This document shows, in pieces, positions 1 through 11,820 of a stretch of DNA of 64,000 nucleotides; position 1 is the first letter of the stretch; every line of letters begins with the position of its first letter. The stretch comes from Hysterium pulicare CBS 123377 (lineage: Eukaryota > Ascomycota > Dothideomycetes > Hysteriales > Hysteriaceae), in the NCBI GenBank assembly GCA_000467715.1, contig AJFK01001090.1, forward strand, positions 310,001-374,000, written 5' to 3'. Made by a program: the position numbers and the translations under genes. The notes beneath the pieces are model-generated. The model was not told where the DNA came from. It saw only the letters and a program-made list of their open reading frames with translations, and searched no databases.

Positions 1-487
1 GCCCGGGGGAAGGAGCGGCTTTCACTTCTAGCTCAAACTTGGCGGGATCTGGAGCATCGCGAATGTCTTCTTCTTTCCTGAGGGACAAGATTCCGGTTTG
101 AATAGTGGCTTTCATTTGGTCATGCATTCTCAGACTCCGGACGACCCTCTCCCCATACCATGATCATTCAGGAGCATTCGAATGGAATTCTGGTGTTTCT
201 GCCGTCTCCATGCAATAAAATCTGACCAGATTGCCAATGACCTTTTTCACAACAACGGATTTTCCTACATCGACTAGATGGCTGATCAGTCCAGCAATGG
301 CAGCAGAGCACCTGGCCCCAAGCTCTAGAACCTGGTGCGAATTTTTTATGTGCTGGTCATTCGCCAACGGCCGGCTTTCCTGAGACGACTTGCTTCGGTA
401 ATCTGCCACGTCGAGGTGCCTCGGCGAAGTTTTTCTCTGATTCATATTTGTATGCTGGCCGGTCTCGATTGGTTCTACCTTGTTCAT
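1..487 (-). pseudogene. coding-like reading frame interrupted by an in-frame stop, running off the left edge
   Basis: The minus strand is open from an ATG at 487. The first part encodes about 107 residues, including a hydrophobic stretch around GARCSAAIAGLISHLVDVGK. After one in-frame stop near 164 the same frame stays open to base 1, with protein-like composition (KEEDIRDAPDPAKFELEVKA). I found no convincing intron that removes the stop. Either the gene is broken, or an intron is poorly marked, or the base is wrong. The 3' end lies outside the window. I do not recognise the family. Confidence 0.35.
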
Positions 488-3400
488 TGTGACCTAGGTG
501 ATTGAAATCATGTCCCACTACAGACGCATCTCGCGGATGCTGTAGACTTTGGAGGTCCAGATGTCCCAGGCGGCTTTATCGTCGAGACAGACGTCGCGCG
601 GAGGCTCGTTCTTGCCAATGATGATCGGGTCGGGAATATCCCCAGCGATCACCTTCCCTCGTGGGAATGCCTTCGACTAATTCGTGTCGGCGATAGAAGA
701 GTGACCCGAATCATGGATCAGATGTTACTGGGCCCTCGTGGCAGTACCGCTACCGGAGTTGGTCCGCACAGACCTTCATCTACCGTTTCAAGCCCTCGAG
801 CTTGGAAGCAACATATCCTGAGCCCTCTTCCGGAAGAATATGAGGCGTTGAGTGTCCAAATCTAGGTTCATGTAGGTTGTGGAGACGGCTGGCGTCTAGG
901 TGTACGGATGGCTCCGCAGTAGGACCTCTGCATATCTCACTTCCATCACTCGGAGGAAGACTGCGGACGTGAAAAATCGGGTTGGACGAAGTCGTACTTG
1001 GGCGACGAGACGGACCACCCGATTCCGACCAGCACAGCAGCCTCCTTTCCAGGCACAGTGATAAACAGTATCTGACGCCCGTCATATCTCAGCCATCCCA
1101 CTCGTGCTTTACACGCATCGCGCCATTGCTGACTTGACTTTCCGGAACCACCTGAATTGCTACGAGAAACGATGCCGACAGCGTATCTGCAATCCGGACG
1201 TGGACGTCGACTGGGAGACTCGTCGCAATTAAATGTTTGGGGTCTTTGACTTTTGCCAGGATGCCACCCGCTCCTGTCTCTTTTCCGTCGCCGTCCGAGC
1301 TTCTTGAAATGGCTCAAAGGCAAAAAGCCTCTCCTAAAACCATGAAGCAGGCCACCTGCAAGACCACCTCCTGATTTGTCTTGTTGTCCTCAGCCAGGAA
1401 GAGTTACCCCTTACCTGGTATCATCGGACAGGAATCTGAGGTTGACGATCCAGCGGGTAGTCTTTCGGGAAACGTCCTCAGGTATCCCGTCACCGTATAG
1501 TTGTCTATCGACCCTTCGTCCTCGTGATATGGATAACAAGGTCACAGGTCCTTAAAAGGTTATCCCTCACACCTTAAACAACAATCACCGTCCCAGCCGG
1601 AACAACACTATGAAGCTGCTTCATCGGATCGTAAACGTACGCCAGCAGAAACAGCGCATCGAAGTCGGCATCGGTTTCCCATACGTGCAGGCTCTTCGAG
1701 TCGCAGATCCTTGGCCCTAGCCGGTGGATTCGAGGTGAGCGCGGACATGTAGCCTGATGGCATGTTCGAAACCGTCTTCTGGAATGAGGGGAGGTCCTTG
1801 CACCAAGGTCGCTCCGTGGCAGCCTATTGCGAATTGGGTGATTGCAGTGACGGGCTCAAGGCAATGAAGAGGGGGAGTCATCTTTTGGCTTCAGCGACTG
1901 CCATCCCTTTCCAAAGTTCGTGAAGAAACCAATTGCTACTCCAGCGGTGACCAGATGGTAACTGCGTACTATGACTCCTGGAATCAGATAATCGGGAAGT
2001 GTACTGACTTTTTCATGGGGTCGAACTCTTCATCGAGCCGGCCACTGGCTCATCACTGCGAATACTCAGGCCTCCCAGGACTATCCCGGTAGATGAGAAA
2101 AGTCTTTTGCAAACTGAAGTGAGCTCGGCTGTCTTCAGTTAATGCTGGACCAAGGCGAGACACTTCCGATCATCGGGAGGTGTACGAAGGCTCAGGCTCC
2201 CAAGATGGCACTTCTTCTTCCGCCCCTTGGGGTTTTGAATCAGCTTCAAAAGTAACCTAGCCCATTTACTGCGCTCCGCGACTGCATTGTAGCGGAAGAA
2301 CGAGGAGGAGTAAAGTTTGACGATGGTGGCGAACTGATTCCAGTCGCGCCATTCGTGTTAAGAGACAAAGAAGCGAATCTGATTACGGGGATCAATGTAT
2401 GGACTCGTTGTACGGCGAGGCATGGAAGCTTGAACAGGCTGGCGCTGGCACCATATCGAATTGACTCTTTCAGCAGACCTTCAGTCTCATCGTCGGCTTC
2501 AGCGTTGATGACGGATTTCCCCAGGTTCCGGCGGTTGAAGGACGTGTGCACGGATGAAGTTGGGGACATGTGGGTTTGGACCGGGATCACTGGTGAATCC
2601 TTTGCAGATCAGTACTGTGGGTAACAATGATGACGAGGGTTCCATATACCAAGATCTGAGTGGGGCCGGACTTTCCAAAGCCCTCGTCAGCGGGAGACGG
2701 GTATCCTAAGTTTGAGGCATCCACTGGAGGCTGCTGGCCAGTCAATGCCGAATGACTTGGTTTGACATCGACCTCCACGCATCTCAATCCGGTTCATATC
2801 AATGCCGCTTGAGAGCGCGAGAGAGAGGGACAAGGTCCTTCTCACGCTCATCAATTGAGTCGTGAAATCGGTCGGGGGCTAGACCCGGTTCGACTTTCCA
2901 TCGCCTGAGGACCGACTCATGTCAGCATGATAACTTCCATATGCCTCCTTGGCCATGGGTCTACCTGTGAAGGGATTGTACGGCCCCTGCTTCATGCTCT
3001 CGATTTCGACATTGTGGAAGCCGTTGCCATGCTGGCCTTGAAATCCATCGGACGGGGGACATGGGGCGGGAGACTTGAGACCGAGTGTAACTTGAAGAGG
3101 TCATTACCTAAGCGGAATGGTCGACGCCCGAAGGTCCTGGTTTCTGGTATTTCTTCATCGGTATGGTACGTTTTATGGTGAATTGAACTCAACTGGATCT
3201 ACGACTCTTCACCTCCTTGAGATAGCGGCCAGTTTGCGGCAAAGAGAAGACAAGGCTCAAAGGTAGTCCTAAAGGCGGCGGAATGGCCTGGTGCTTTGCT
3301 GATCTGCCTCGACAACAAGGGAGGAGTGGGTGCTTCCCGGTGGGTTTTGGTTGCCGTGGTGCTTTGCTTTGCTGCTGCCCTTTCGTGAGGATGTGGGAGG

Positions 3401-5042
3401 GCGAGGGCCTACTTCTGCTGCAACAGAGGAAGCAACGGAAGTCTCATTATACCATCGACCGGGTGCTGATGCCCATGTCTCCCGTCCGCTAGACTGTTGT
3501 TGGCCAGTTTGTTCTCGTTCCTCCTCGTTCCGCTTTTCTTCCAGATTGTTTCCACTTTCGACACGTGAAGCAGGTCGCTCCCCAGTCTCATCGGGATGGG
3601 AACGGTGATGTCTTAGCTCTTGAGGCAGGAGGACAGAGCTTGTTCGAGGTCTGCGCTGGCCTGTTCTTTCTACTGGGTGCCATTCGCCTACCTCAGCATT
3701 GACAGAGGATGACTGCCGGCAGTGGCGGACCCGAATTGTGCGTAGTGGGTGCGAATCCGAGGGTGACCGCTCAGGAAGGGGGACTCTCGGCACTTCGAAC
3801 ATGTGCACGAATCCAGCTTCAGCAGTGACGGAAGATGGGGTCTTTGGGTCCGCCTCATCGTCCTGTGGCGGCAGGTATGAGGTGTCTCGAGAGGTAGCTG
3901 CCGCTGCGAGGATGTGCGCTTTCGGCGGGTCGGAGAAAGTATACGCATGATTCATTTTGATTCAAACACGAGTGATCAGTGGGCAAGCAAGTGCAGTACG
4001 AAGGAGACTTCAAAGTGCTTATTGAAAGAGGATGGGTGCGTTGTCGTCTGTACTTTTGTGGTTGTGTTTGGTGGCGAGGGCTTCGTTGAAAGGGCGCCCA
4101 CAACTTCACTCAAGGTGCGTAGACAAATGCCCCCTGTTGCGTCTATCGAATTCACGTCCACAAATGCGTCGTTAATCAGCAGGGGCGTCACATCAAGTCG
4201 GATTCTCATGAGTTTGGATTGCAACTCAATTCCGAGGTAAATTCTGCCATGCTTACTCAGATCAAAGGGATTGTGCAACAGCTGTACGCTATATTAGACG
4301 CCAATGTCATTGGGTGGCCTATGTGGGCGCTTCCGGACGCCCCTTAGTCCTCGCGCTTTGCAGATGACAGAAGTCGATTGCATACTGAACACCTAGCTTA
4401 TCACATTGTGTAGGTTGGACCCCGAGTAGAAACCTGGATGCCGCAGGCTCTTCTGCTTGCTACACGCTGAAACGCCATCGTGCAATAGCTGCCATCGTGT
4501 TGTTAAGCTGCTGCATGTGCATTTCGGTGGCTCAGGGTAGCCGGCCGCACCGCTAGGCTGAGCCTCTGAGGCCTCTGCCCTGGTGGGATTTGAAGCCCGT
4601 ACGACCAGACGTTGACGACGAAGTTCCATCACAGATCTCAAAGCGGCAATTATCGCAATGTCTAAGCACTTGAAGTGTCTTCCGGCCTGTTTTGCATGCG
4701 GCGTTGCTCTACCAGGGGCACGTTGCGACAAAACATTCTGTTGACTGCCGCCTCACAAGACCGAAATCGCGATGCAACCCACTTAAAGCTAGTACTGCAA
4801 GTGCAATCGGCGTAAACTCTTTGTAAGGATACACACACAGGCATCCGAAAATGATTGTACTTGTAATTTGTGGTGAATATAAACCATCTGGGCAGGTTGT
4901 GGGTTAATCCATGTCCCTTGGGACTGGCACACCATTTCCTCTTTGGTACTAAAGAGACGATCTCCTCTGTCTACGTAAAGGCAAGTCACTAAGTTCTCAA
5001 TCTTTATATATCATTTTCTTTTTTCCACTATTCCATCAATCA
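488..5042. other. gene-poor stretch with only fragmentary ORFs
   Basis: No intact recognisable gene. The longest true ATG frame is on the minus strand at 3269-3955 (228 codons), rich in Ser, Arg, Glu and Pro, with a recurring short motif (see findings). Other frames at 946-1323, 780-1085 and 3976-4278 on the minus strand have protein-like composition but no start, splice sites or family I can name. These could be parts of a decayed or unusual multi-exon gene. Confidence 0.5.
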
Positions 5043-5149
5043 GGAGAGCTGGCCTAATGGTAAGGCCTCCCAAAGCTGCATTGAATATTCTTAGAAGTAT
5101 TCTTAGCCAGTCTGAGGGAGAGATCCGAGTTCGAGTCCCGGGCTCTTCG
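5043..5149 (+). tRNA. tRNA-like Pol III gene, isotype undetermined, probably with an intron or degenerate
   Basis: A 7-bp acceptor stem pairs GGAGAGC (5043-5049) with GCTCTTC (5142-5148), including one G-U. A four-base D stem (GCCT/AGGC) contains an A box TGGCCTAATGG. The T arm has the B-box core GTTCGAGTC with one mismatch in the stem. The next base is G, and a run of six T follows, as for Pol III. CTCCC can pair with GGGAG as an anticodon stem, but about 44 nt lie between them, too long without an intron, and no T is at the position expected for U33. The A box resembles eukaryotic tRNA-Arg. It may be a tRNA with an intron, a tRNA pseudogene, or a tRNA-derived SINE head. Confidence 0.55.
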
Positions 5150-5158
5150 ACACTATTC

Positions 5159-5164
5159 TTTTTT
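5159..5164 (+). terminator. Pol III T-run terminator
   Basis: Six consecutive T residues start ten bases after the tRNA-like unit, the standard Pol III stop signal on the coding strand. This supports the idea that the unit is or was transcribed. Confidence 0.5.
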
Positions 5165-6816
5165 GTTTCTTTATTTCATTTTGTCGCTTTTATCTTCTCT
5201 TATTGCTGTTTAGGTCACAAAGCTGCGCTTTATGTCTGGTCCAATTCTCAAGCTCTGCTAGTTTACCTAGGTACCTCCCAAAAAGAGCTCGCTTACTTTG
5301 TAAGACACTCTTGGAGCTAAATGAGGGAAGTTCTCAGGACACGAGTGGATAATCTTCTGCCGCCATTAGTAGTTATGCGCTTATTGGGTATTTCGGCTAC
5401 TAGAATACTTATTGGCAAGCCAGGCTTTTGTGGGAAAGCACTGGTGCAAGTCTATTTATCTTCCATGTAGACTTTGTTCTTGCCACATGTTTGCAGTTGC
5501 GCGGATAAGATTATTTGAGTCTTCTCGCATTTTTGATCTGCTTGCACCATATAGGGAAGTGAGGCACTCCCAGCTCGCGTTACCCCTTTCATCCGTGTGG
5601 GACCTCTAGTCATAGCCAGCCAGTTTTTGTTCGCTCTGCGCTCTTTCACATCAGAGCTTGCTTTAGCTTCATCTGTATATCACATTTATCTTCAAATCAT
5701 GCTTTAACAACTCAAATAGGAGGGCGTATTGACGCACACCAAGTGATCTCCATTGGCCGCTGCGTAGGTGCTGGTTATTCCGGCCCTCTCCATTTCAGCA
5801 TGTTTCCATCCCTATAGTATTCTTATACTTATACATTCGGGCTGGTGGCGGACGATCGTCCATGTCCACAAGGGGTAAATGAGCAGCTTCTTTGCTCATC
5901 GCCACCACTATCTCCGCTGTGTAATAATCAACGCTTCACTGGTAGTCCATCTTCAAATTTCGGATCATAGATAGTCGGAAACCAACACGAGGCCCCCCAA
6001 AGACCATTTCGGGCCTGCGAGGAGCTTTGAAATACCCGGCTTGAGAAGGACCTGTCTAACGAACCCACACGCGCGGGACGGCGCACAGCGTCCATCCCAT
6101 CCTCCAAGTGAGGTAGGGTTCTCGCATCCTAAAGTCGGATTCTGTCGTCTAATTACCTTCGAGCGCTACTGACCATCTCAAGTCGAGCTGGACTCTTCAT
6201 CCTAGGCCTCGACCAGCCACATTCCAACACAGGCCATGTCAGCAACCGCTCACAATGGGAGGGTTGCAGATATGAAGTGGTTACCATTCGTGTCACGCCG
6301 ATACGCTGTGGTGCAGGCTCAAGTTTCCACCGCACACCTCTTACAGATATCATAGCTAGGCGGAAGGGGCATGATGGAGGGTTTCTTTCGAGTGGCTTCG
6401 TAATTTTTATCACGTCAATGTAATGCTATGATGCTAGAACAACATTAGCTATTCAATCGCAAGTTGGTGGTCAGGGTTCCGGGTCATGAGGTAGAGGAGG
6501 TGGGAGATGTGGACAGTGTAAGGAGTTTCTCAGGAGGATTAGAGTTGGAGACTATCAAGGCTTAGTCAAAGCTTGTTAGCAGTGTTTGAGGGGTCAGGAC
6601 TAAGGATCCAAATATTAGATGCCAGCTAGGATTTCCTTCTATGTTAGTGTTAAGATTAAAGGTAGATGTAAGATGAGAGTAGGTAGTGGATTGGATTCGA
6701 ATTTACCTATCTCAAGTAATATGGTTTGTGTTTATACGTCGTTTATTATGAGCGTGTCCCTACTAACACTTAAAGATGTATGATTATAAATGTGCAGCAC
6801 GCAGGAGTTGGAGCCT
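5165..6816. other. intergenic, no gene seen
   Basis: Only short ORFs, none with a recognisable motif. A CCTAGGTACC palindrome-like motif occurs near 5265. Nothing else stands out. Confidence 0.6.
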
Positions 6817-7652
6817 CTATGTAATCGTCAAAGTAACATCATCCAAGTTGAACCGTGCCGCTGTGGCGCCACTCCTTCCACAAGTCGTCGCAAATACAAG
6901 CTCAGTAGACGTCTCATCAGCATCGGTTTCAACCGTATATATGTAATTCGTATATAGAACTGACGGGCGTGCAGTGTCGATTGTCACTCCGTCGATATTT
7001 ATATTTATGCGACAAGGAACTGTCGAGGGTTGTTTGGGTCAGACTGTAGTGTGATATGTTAGTCTTCGCTTCTATGTATCTGCTTTTGGAATTTGAAGGG
7101 ATGGAAGGGATGTGTAGACTTACATGAGAGTGTGTAGGTCGAACCAGGACATACTGATACAACCTGCCCAACGCTGATTGACCAATCAAGGTTACCCGCT
7201 GCTTGGAGTCCTTGGAAGGATTGGACTCCGGTATTAGGATCGGATGCTACCTCTCCCGAAGAAGACATTACAATATTCACGCCCGAGTACCTCCAGGTCT
7301 CGGGATCGGAGGTGATGGGGGTTTCGAAGCTGGGGTTTCCGACCACTTGGGAGGGCAGAGTGCAGCTCGGCTCGGCACTACTGGTTGTTGATGATGGGGA
7401 CGAATCGGGAGAGCTGGAAGAGGGTGGCGTTGGAGTTGACGAGTCCGACGAGGAGCTGCTGGGGGAAGAAGTGGGCGTTGGAACGGAAGTTGAAGAGTCT
7501 GATGAGGAAGGAGCCATGCTCGAAGAACTTGTCGAAGAATCCAAGGCTGAACTGCTGGATGAGGGCGTGGGGGTTGGTGTTGGTGTTGCAGAGTCCAGTG
7601 AAGAAGTAGAAGACGAGCTTGATGAGACTATCGAAGAGATAGATGTTTATAG
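6817..7652 (-). CDS. Ser/Thr-rich, probably secreted protein with a carbohydrate-binding-like C-terminal domain (5' end unresolved)
   Basis: Two exons are visible: 7124-7652 and 6817-7019, joined by a 104-bp intron (7020-7123) with a GTAAGT donor and a TCTGACC branch-like site before CTCGACAG. The first visible part is a Ser/Thr/Pro linker (runs of SSSSS and PTPTPT). The second begins at CTLPSQVVGNPSFETP and ends in RFNLDDVTLTIT, the pattern of CBM4/9-like galactose-binding beta-sandwich domains in secreted fungal proteins. Inference: an extracellular or wall protein. There is no signal peptide in the visible frame, and a stop lies just upstream of 7652, so one or more 5' exons are missing. 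A Cys-rich segment in the same frame at 7689-7877 (motif CACRPEVMCGSRDYYC) could be an upstream domain, separated by an intron or by damage. A late start at 7517 is possible. Confidence 0.6.
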
Positions 7653-8688
7653 CACTAGATAGAACCAATTCAATTAATCTACAAAGTATCATTTATAGAC
7701 ATATCCAGTAATGTCAGGGAACTTGGTTGAGGTACAGTAATAGTCACGTGATCCGCACATGACCTCTGGCCGGCACGCACAGTCTTCATTGTTCGTGGCC
7801 AGCCATCTCCTTGTAATATCATTTAGTTGCCTAAGAGTATAGCAACACATTGAGATCTCAAGATTTACTTGCTTCATTTGTCTAAATACCGAAAACGTTC
7901 CGAGCGCCTTCGCCGCTTGCCATGAGCGAGTTCAGTACGTTCAACATATTCGCTCAAATTTGGAACGGTGGATACGCAGGGGTAATGCAGCATTATGGAA
8001 CCCACTGATCAGGAGTTAGAACCGCGTCCGCTTGCATGCTCATTTATGCTCTCCTGTACTTCAATTGCCCATGGGCAACAAAGCAGCGGGCTGACGCGCC
8101 GGGTGATAATATCTGCAGCATTCATTCAGCCACAAATCCTTACGGGACGCCCCGCAAGTGTCATCCGCTTGCATCGGACTTCAAGATGCCCTTGTTATGT
8201 TGAAACTAAAAGTGGCTTACCGCTGCGTCAGAAAACCCGAGAGACAGGTTTGATCTGACATGCATAGGCTCATACCAAATCGGCGGTTGCACGCTCGCCC
8301 ATCAGCTCAAGGACGTCTCGTATTTTCCTAATGCACAATCGAATAGAAGGCTTTTCCGAACATTTGGCCCTCCACTGTCGGCGGGCTGACCTCCTTAGTT
8401 CCCGACGTAGGATCAAGAAGTTCAAGGTCAAGCGAGTGTGAGCCGTGTGGTCGAATGTATCTAGCGAGGAAATGGCTGCTATGATACAGAGATGTATAGG
8501 TAAGGGTTTCACGCTACGTGGGGTCTGAATGTATTCTTATAACTCTGGCCATTCCTTTGCGACGCTTCGACTCCAACCCCCTGGGACACCGCTAGATTTC
8601 TGCAGTGTACTCTGCTCTACTCTATCTTAGATCAACATTAAAAACTACTTTTATCCTTATTAATGGAGAATAACTGAGCTTGACTACA
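7653..8688. other. intergenic, possible upstream exon of the Ser/Thr-rich gene
   Basis: Apart from the Cys-rich minus-strand frame at 7689-7877 mentioned with the neighbouring gene, I see only short unsupported ORFs. The right part is the promoter of the rhodopsin-domain gene. Confidence 0.5.
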
Positions 8689-9995
8689 ATGTCTCTACAG
8701 GTTCCCCCAGGCGCGGATCTGTCCAAGATACCTCTGGCAGCAAACCCTGATGGATCTCCACCCAACTTCAGTAATCCGGCTTCACTAGGATCTCTCACAT
8801 ACGGACTAGTAACAGCCTTACTCCTAATCTCATTCACCATGATGAGCGTACGCGTCTACACCAATTTCAATATCCACGGAAAACCGACTTTGGACGACTG
8901 TAAGTCAACGAATGCTTATCAGGCAAAGTACGAGATTACTGACCAATTAAAAGATTTTTGTGTGCTTGGATGGAGCTTATCAACTGGCTACAGCTCTATT
9001 ATGATGACTTGTGAGTCGATATCTTGTCGGTAGACTGCCTCAGTACTCACCTCACGATAGTGGACAAGACTGCTCGACACGCTTGGGATGTCCCCCTGAG
9101 CTTCATCAACGAAGCATGGCTAAAGGTATCTTTCCAAACCGCAAGTCAAGATATATACTAATAACAACACAGCGTATAGCTGCAATGGCTATGCTCAATG
9201 GCCCTGCCGTGTGGTGCGTGAAGATGGCTGTTTTCACATTATATATCCGTTTGTTCGGTACGCTTCAGTGGATGCGGTGGGCGTGCTGGGTTGGAATACT
9301 TCTCTCGGGCCTGGCATACGGAAGTACCACAATAGTGACTGCCGTCTTCGGTTTCCCCCATGGAGATGAAACGTGGGATCTCACATTAGTCGGGAAACAA
9401 AAACCGGTAATGGTCACAGGGATTGTTGCCGGTTCTTTCAGCGTCCTTTTCGACGTTTGTCTTCTGATCTTGCCTATGCCTATCATCAATAGGCTGCCTA
9501 TATCGCTCAAGGAACGCATCGGGCTGGGCGCAGTCTTTATGACCAGTTCGATGTGAGTCGTTCGACCGCTGCCCTGATGATCAAGAACTAACCTGTAAAG
9601 CGCCATCTCTGCTGTCGTTCTTGGCTTGTACTATCGGATTTACATGTATCAGCAGATCTCAATTGATCCGACTTGGTACACATCAGTAAACTTCCTTACA
9701 ATGTGAGTCGTAGTATATTATTACAACATTCTCCCCTGCCTATCCCTTAAGCTAACAGTAGCAAAGCGCTGTTGAGCTATACGTCACGATCTCCATTTGC
9801 TCTGTACCAGGATGCGTCGCGTGCTGGAAGAAATTTCTCAAAGACTCTAAAGTCCTCACAAGTTTGAGGACTGTCACCTATTCTCCAAGGTCTACTCTCG
9901 CCGGAGCCAATGCTGGCTCATCAAATCTCAAAATGGAGCATAGGGGTTCTTCTACCAATCTGCATGATAAAGCCGACCAAGTCGAACTTCGATGA
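8689..9995 (+). CDS. fungal rhodopsin-domain integral membrane protein
   Basis: Six exons (8689-8899, 8954-9010, 9061-9125, 9173-9552, 9601-9702, 9767-9995) join with introns of 47-64 bp into a 347-residue protein. It matches the fungal rhodopsin-domain family (SAT4/PTH11-like seven-helix proteins). A first helix lies around LVTALLLISFTMMSVRVY, followed by the typical LDDYF..LGWSLSTGYS junction and RHAWDVP after helix two. Later helices include WACWVGILLSGLAYGSTTIV and SFSVLFDVCLLILPMPII, and the signature ISLKERIGLGAVF follows. The C-terminal tail is hydrophilic. The start at 8689 is the first ATG; the in-frame TTG upstream is not needed. All junctions preserve frame, so the gene looks intact. 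Members are plasma-membrane proteins, some linked to sensing in pathogens; the ligand is unknown. Confidence 0.88.
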
Positions 9996-10261
9996 ATTAC
10001 AATTAGCCAAAATGGGTCCCGGTCCAGCGGTTGATGCTCCCACTTACAAAAATCTTGTCCAAAGCAATGACGAGGAATTAAGCCCCGCAACATAACCGAA
10101 GACTTATGTTCTCCAAGACATATCACTAGAAAAGAGAATGAATTACTTCGAGGCCAGGCTCCCTCAACAGCCAATCGCTATAAACGATGCCGAGAACGAA
10201 AAATTGCCTAAATAAATACACAACAGGCTCCAAAGGTCATACCAAGGTCCAAACAACAACC

Positions 10262-11086
10262 TCAAACATCCCAAAGGTTCTTATCCGTGTAACGTCCTCG
10301 TCTTCCCTTTCCAGTCTCCTTGTCCCAAATCCAGAACTCCATATCCTTCTCCGTCTTATCCCTTCCCTTTAGTTGCGGCAACAGTGGTAAAACCACAAAA
10401 ATCCCATCCTCAATCCGTATGCAGGTCCTATGAGTGTTCGAGCACCTTCGACACGCGGCATTCTTTCCTTGGGCTTTCGACCACACTGTTGGAGACTGCC
10501 ACAGACAGCGACCCTCGCGGAGAGAATTGTACTCTAGCTTATCGACTTGCGTTAGAACATGGTCAAAGACATCTGGGTTGATCTTGTCCTCGTAGACCCA
10601 TCGTCTATTCATGCCGATACCACAGATATGGATGCCATCGTGTTCCTCTTCCGTGTCTGTGATATCAGACGGAGTTGGCGAGGGTGAGCGTCGTCCCCGC
10701 GTTTGAGGCCGATGGGAACTAATGCCATTCTGGGTTTATTCCATTAGTGATATTCGACTATGGGCATGGACTGAACTTCCTACCTCACGCTCTCTGGCCG
10801 CATTTCCCCTTTGCGAATTCTTCGGACGCTGATTGCGAACATTTTCGGCAGGGCAATGTCGGGGGCATCCCGTACACCCCCTTTCACTGCCTGACCTATT
10901 GGCCCTTGGTGTATTTTAGCAGAGTTTGGATTGATCATGAGCAATTCATTACCTGTGATTGGTAGGACCCGCTAACTCATCTTCAGAGCTATCGGTGTCT
11001 GTATTTGATACTCGACGTCCTTTGTAGGGTGTAATGCCGAAAGCACCTTTCAAAGCTCCCTTTCTTCTGAAATGCATTGGTGCCAT
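10262..11086 (-). CDS. small hypothetical protein with a CRRC...C motif
   Basis: Three exons (10953-11086, 10784-10904, 10262-10729) with introns of 48 and 54 bp give 240 residues in one frame. The N-terminus is basic (MAPMHFRRKGALKGAF) and is followed by a Ser/Asp/Glu-rich low-complexity part. The conserved-looking core starts near HICGIGMNRRWVYEDKINPD and contains LREGRCLWQS and AACRRCSNTHRTC, with cysteines spaced like a small metal-binding knuckle. It ends in a basic tail. This resembles orphan proteins common in filamentous fungi; I cannot name the family or function. The second exon is the least certain part, because its composition is poor. The rhodopsin-domain gene converges on it, with about 270 bp between the stops. 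Confidence 0.6.
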
Positions 11087-11820
11087 ACTATTTCAGAACG
11101 TGCTTGGAAGCGTCGAATATAAAAAGGTGATAGATTGATATCAACAATGAGAACAAAGCCTTATTTCCTGGGGAAAGATGCGTCCACAGCTCGGAATGGG
11201 GACAAGATTGCGGATAAGGAGCGGCTTGGTTCTTACCCACCTCAGCTCCTAATATATATCATGTTGTTGCGTTTTTGAGAGACATCGGGTTGACTCTTAC
11301 GCCTCACGTACGAAGAGAAACTGCCTCTTGCGAAACAATGGCAAAGCATGTCTTAATCAACAATAAAGGAATATGAATGTGAACTTGATTGACTTTAAGA
11401 CATGTCCCAGACATGTCGACATGACTGGAAACATGCTAGGTGGAACCCCGTGAACTCGTAGATTAAAAACCGACCATAATGAAAAAGAGATGCATGAAGA
11501 AAAGAAGTAGCGAGAATCTCGTCCCTCCAAAGGACCTAAAACAAAGACCCCTAGCAAGTGGAAATCCACTTGATGCCATCTGTGCAATATCCTGTGCAAT
11601 ATCTCCGATCAGTACACTATTTTTTAGATCGTGTGCAAAGGTCTCCACCACCATCCAGCCGAACCCGTTTTCAAGTGAATAAAGAGAAGTTGAATGACTG
11701 ATCCAAGCTCTGAAACAACCGTGTACGGTTGTAAGGCAAGAGATCTATCAGACATGCATGCCAAGAAGCGCCTCCGCTTGAAACAGCAAACATCTGAGCA
11801 GAGTGCGCCTGATCAAAGCT
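11087..11820. other. intergenic, no gene seen
   Basis: Promoter side of the CxxC protein and 3' flank of the first coiled-coil gene. Both strands carry only overlapping short ORFs. Confidence 0.6.

Noticed and set aside
4580-4740. tRNA-like fragments on the minus strand (TGGTAGAGC, TGCAAA and TTCAAATCCCACC)
   Set aside because: The A-like and B-like boxes are about 130 bases apart, stems do not pair and no T-run follows, so a tRNA gene is not supported.
7312-7662. Gly/Val/Glu-rich plus-strand ORF
   Set aside because: It is the antisense shadow of the Ser/Thr-rich linker on the minus strand.
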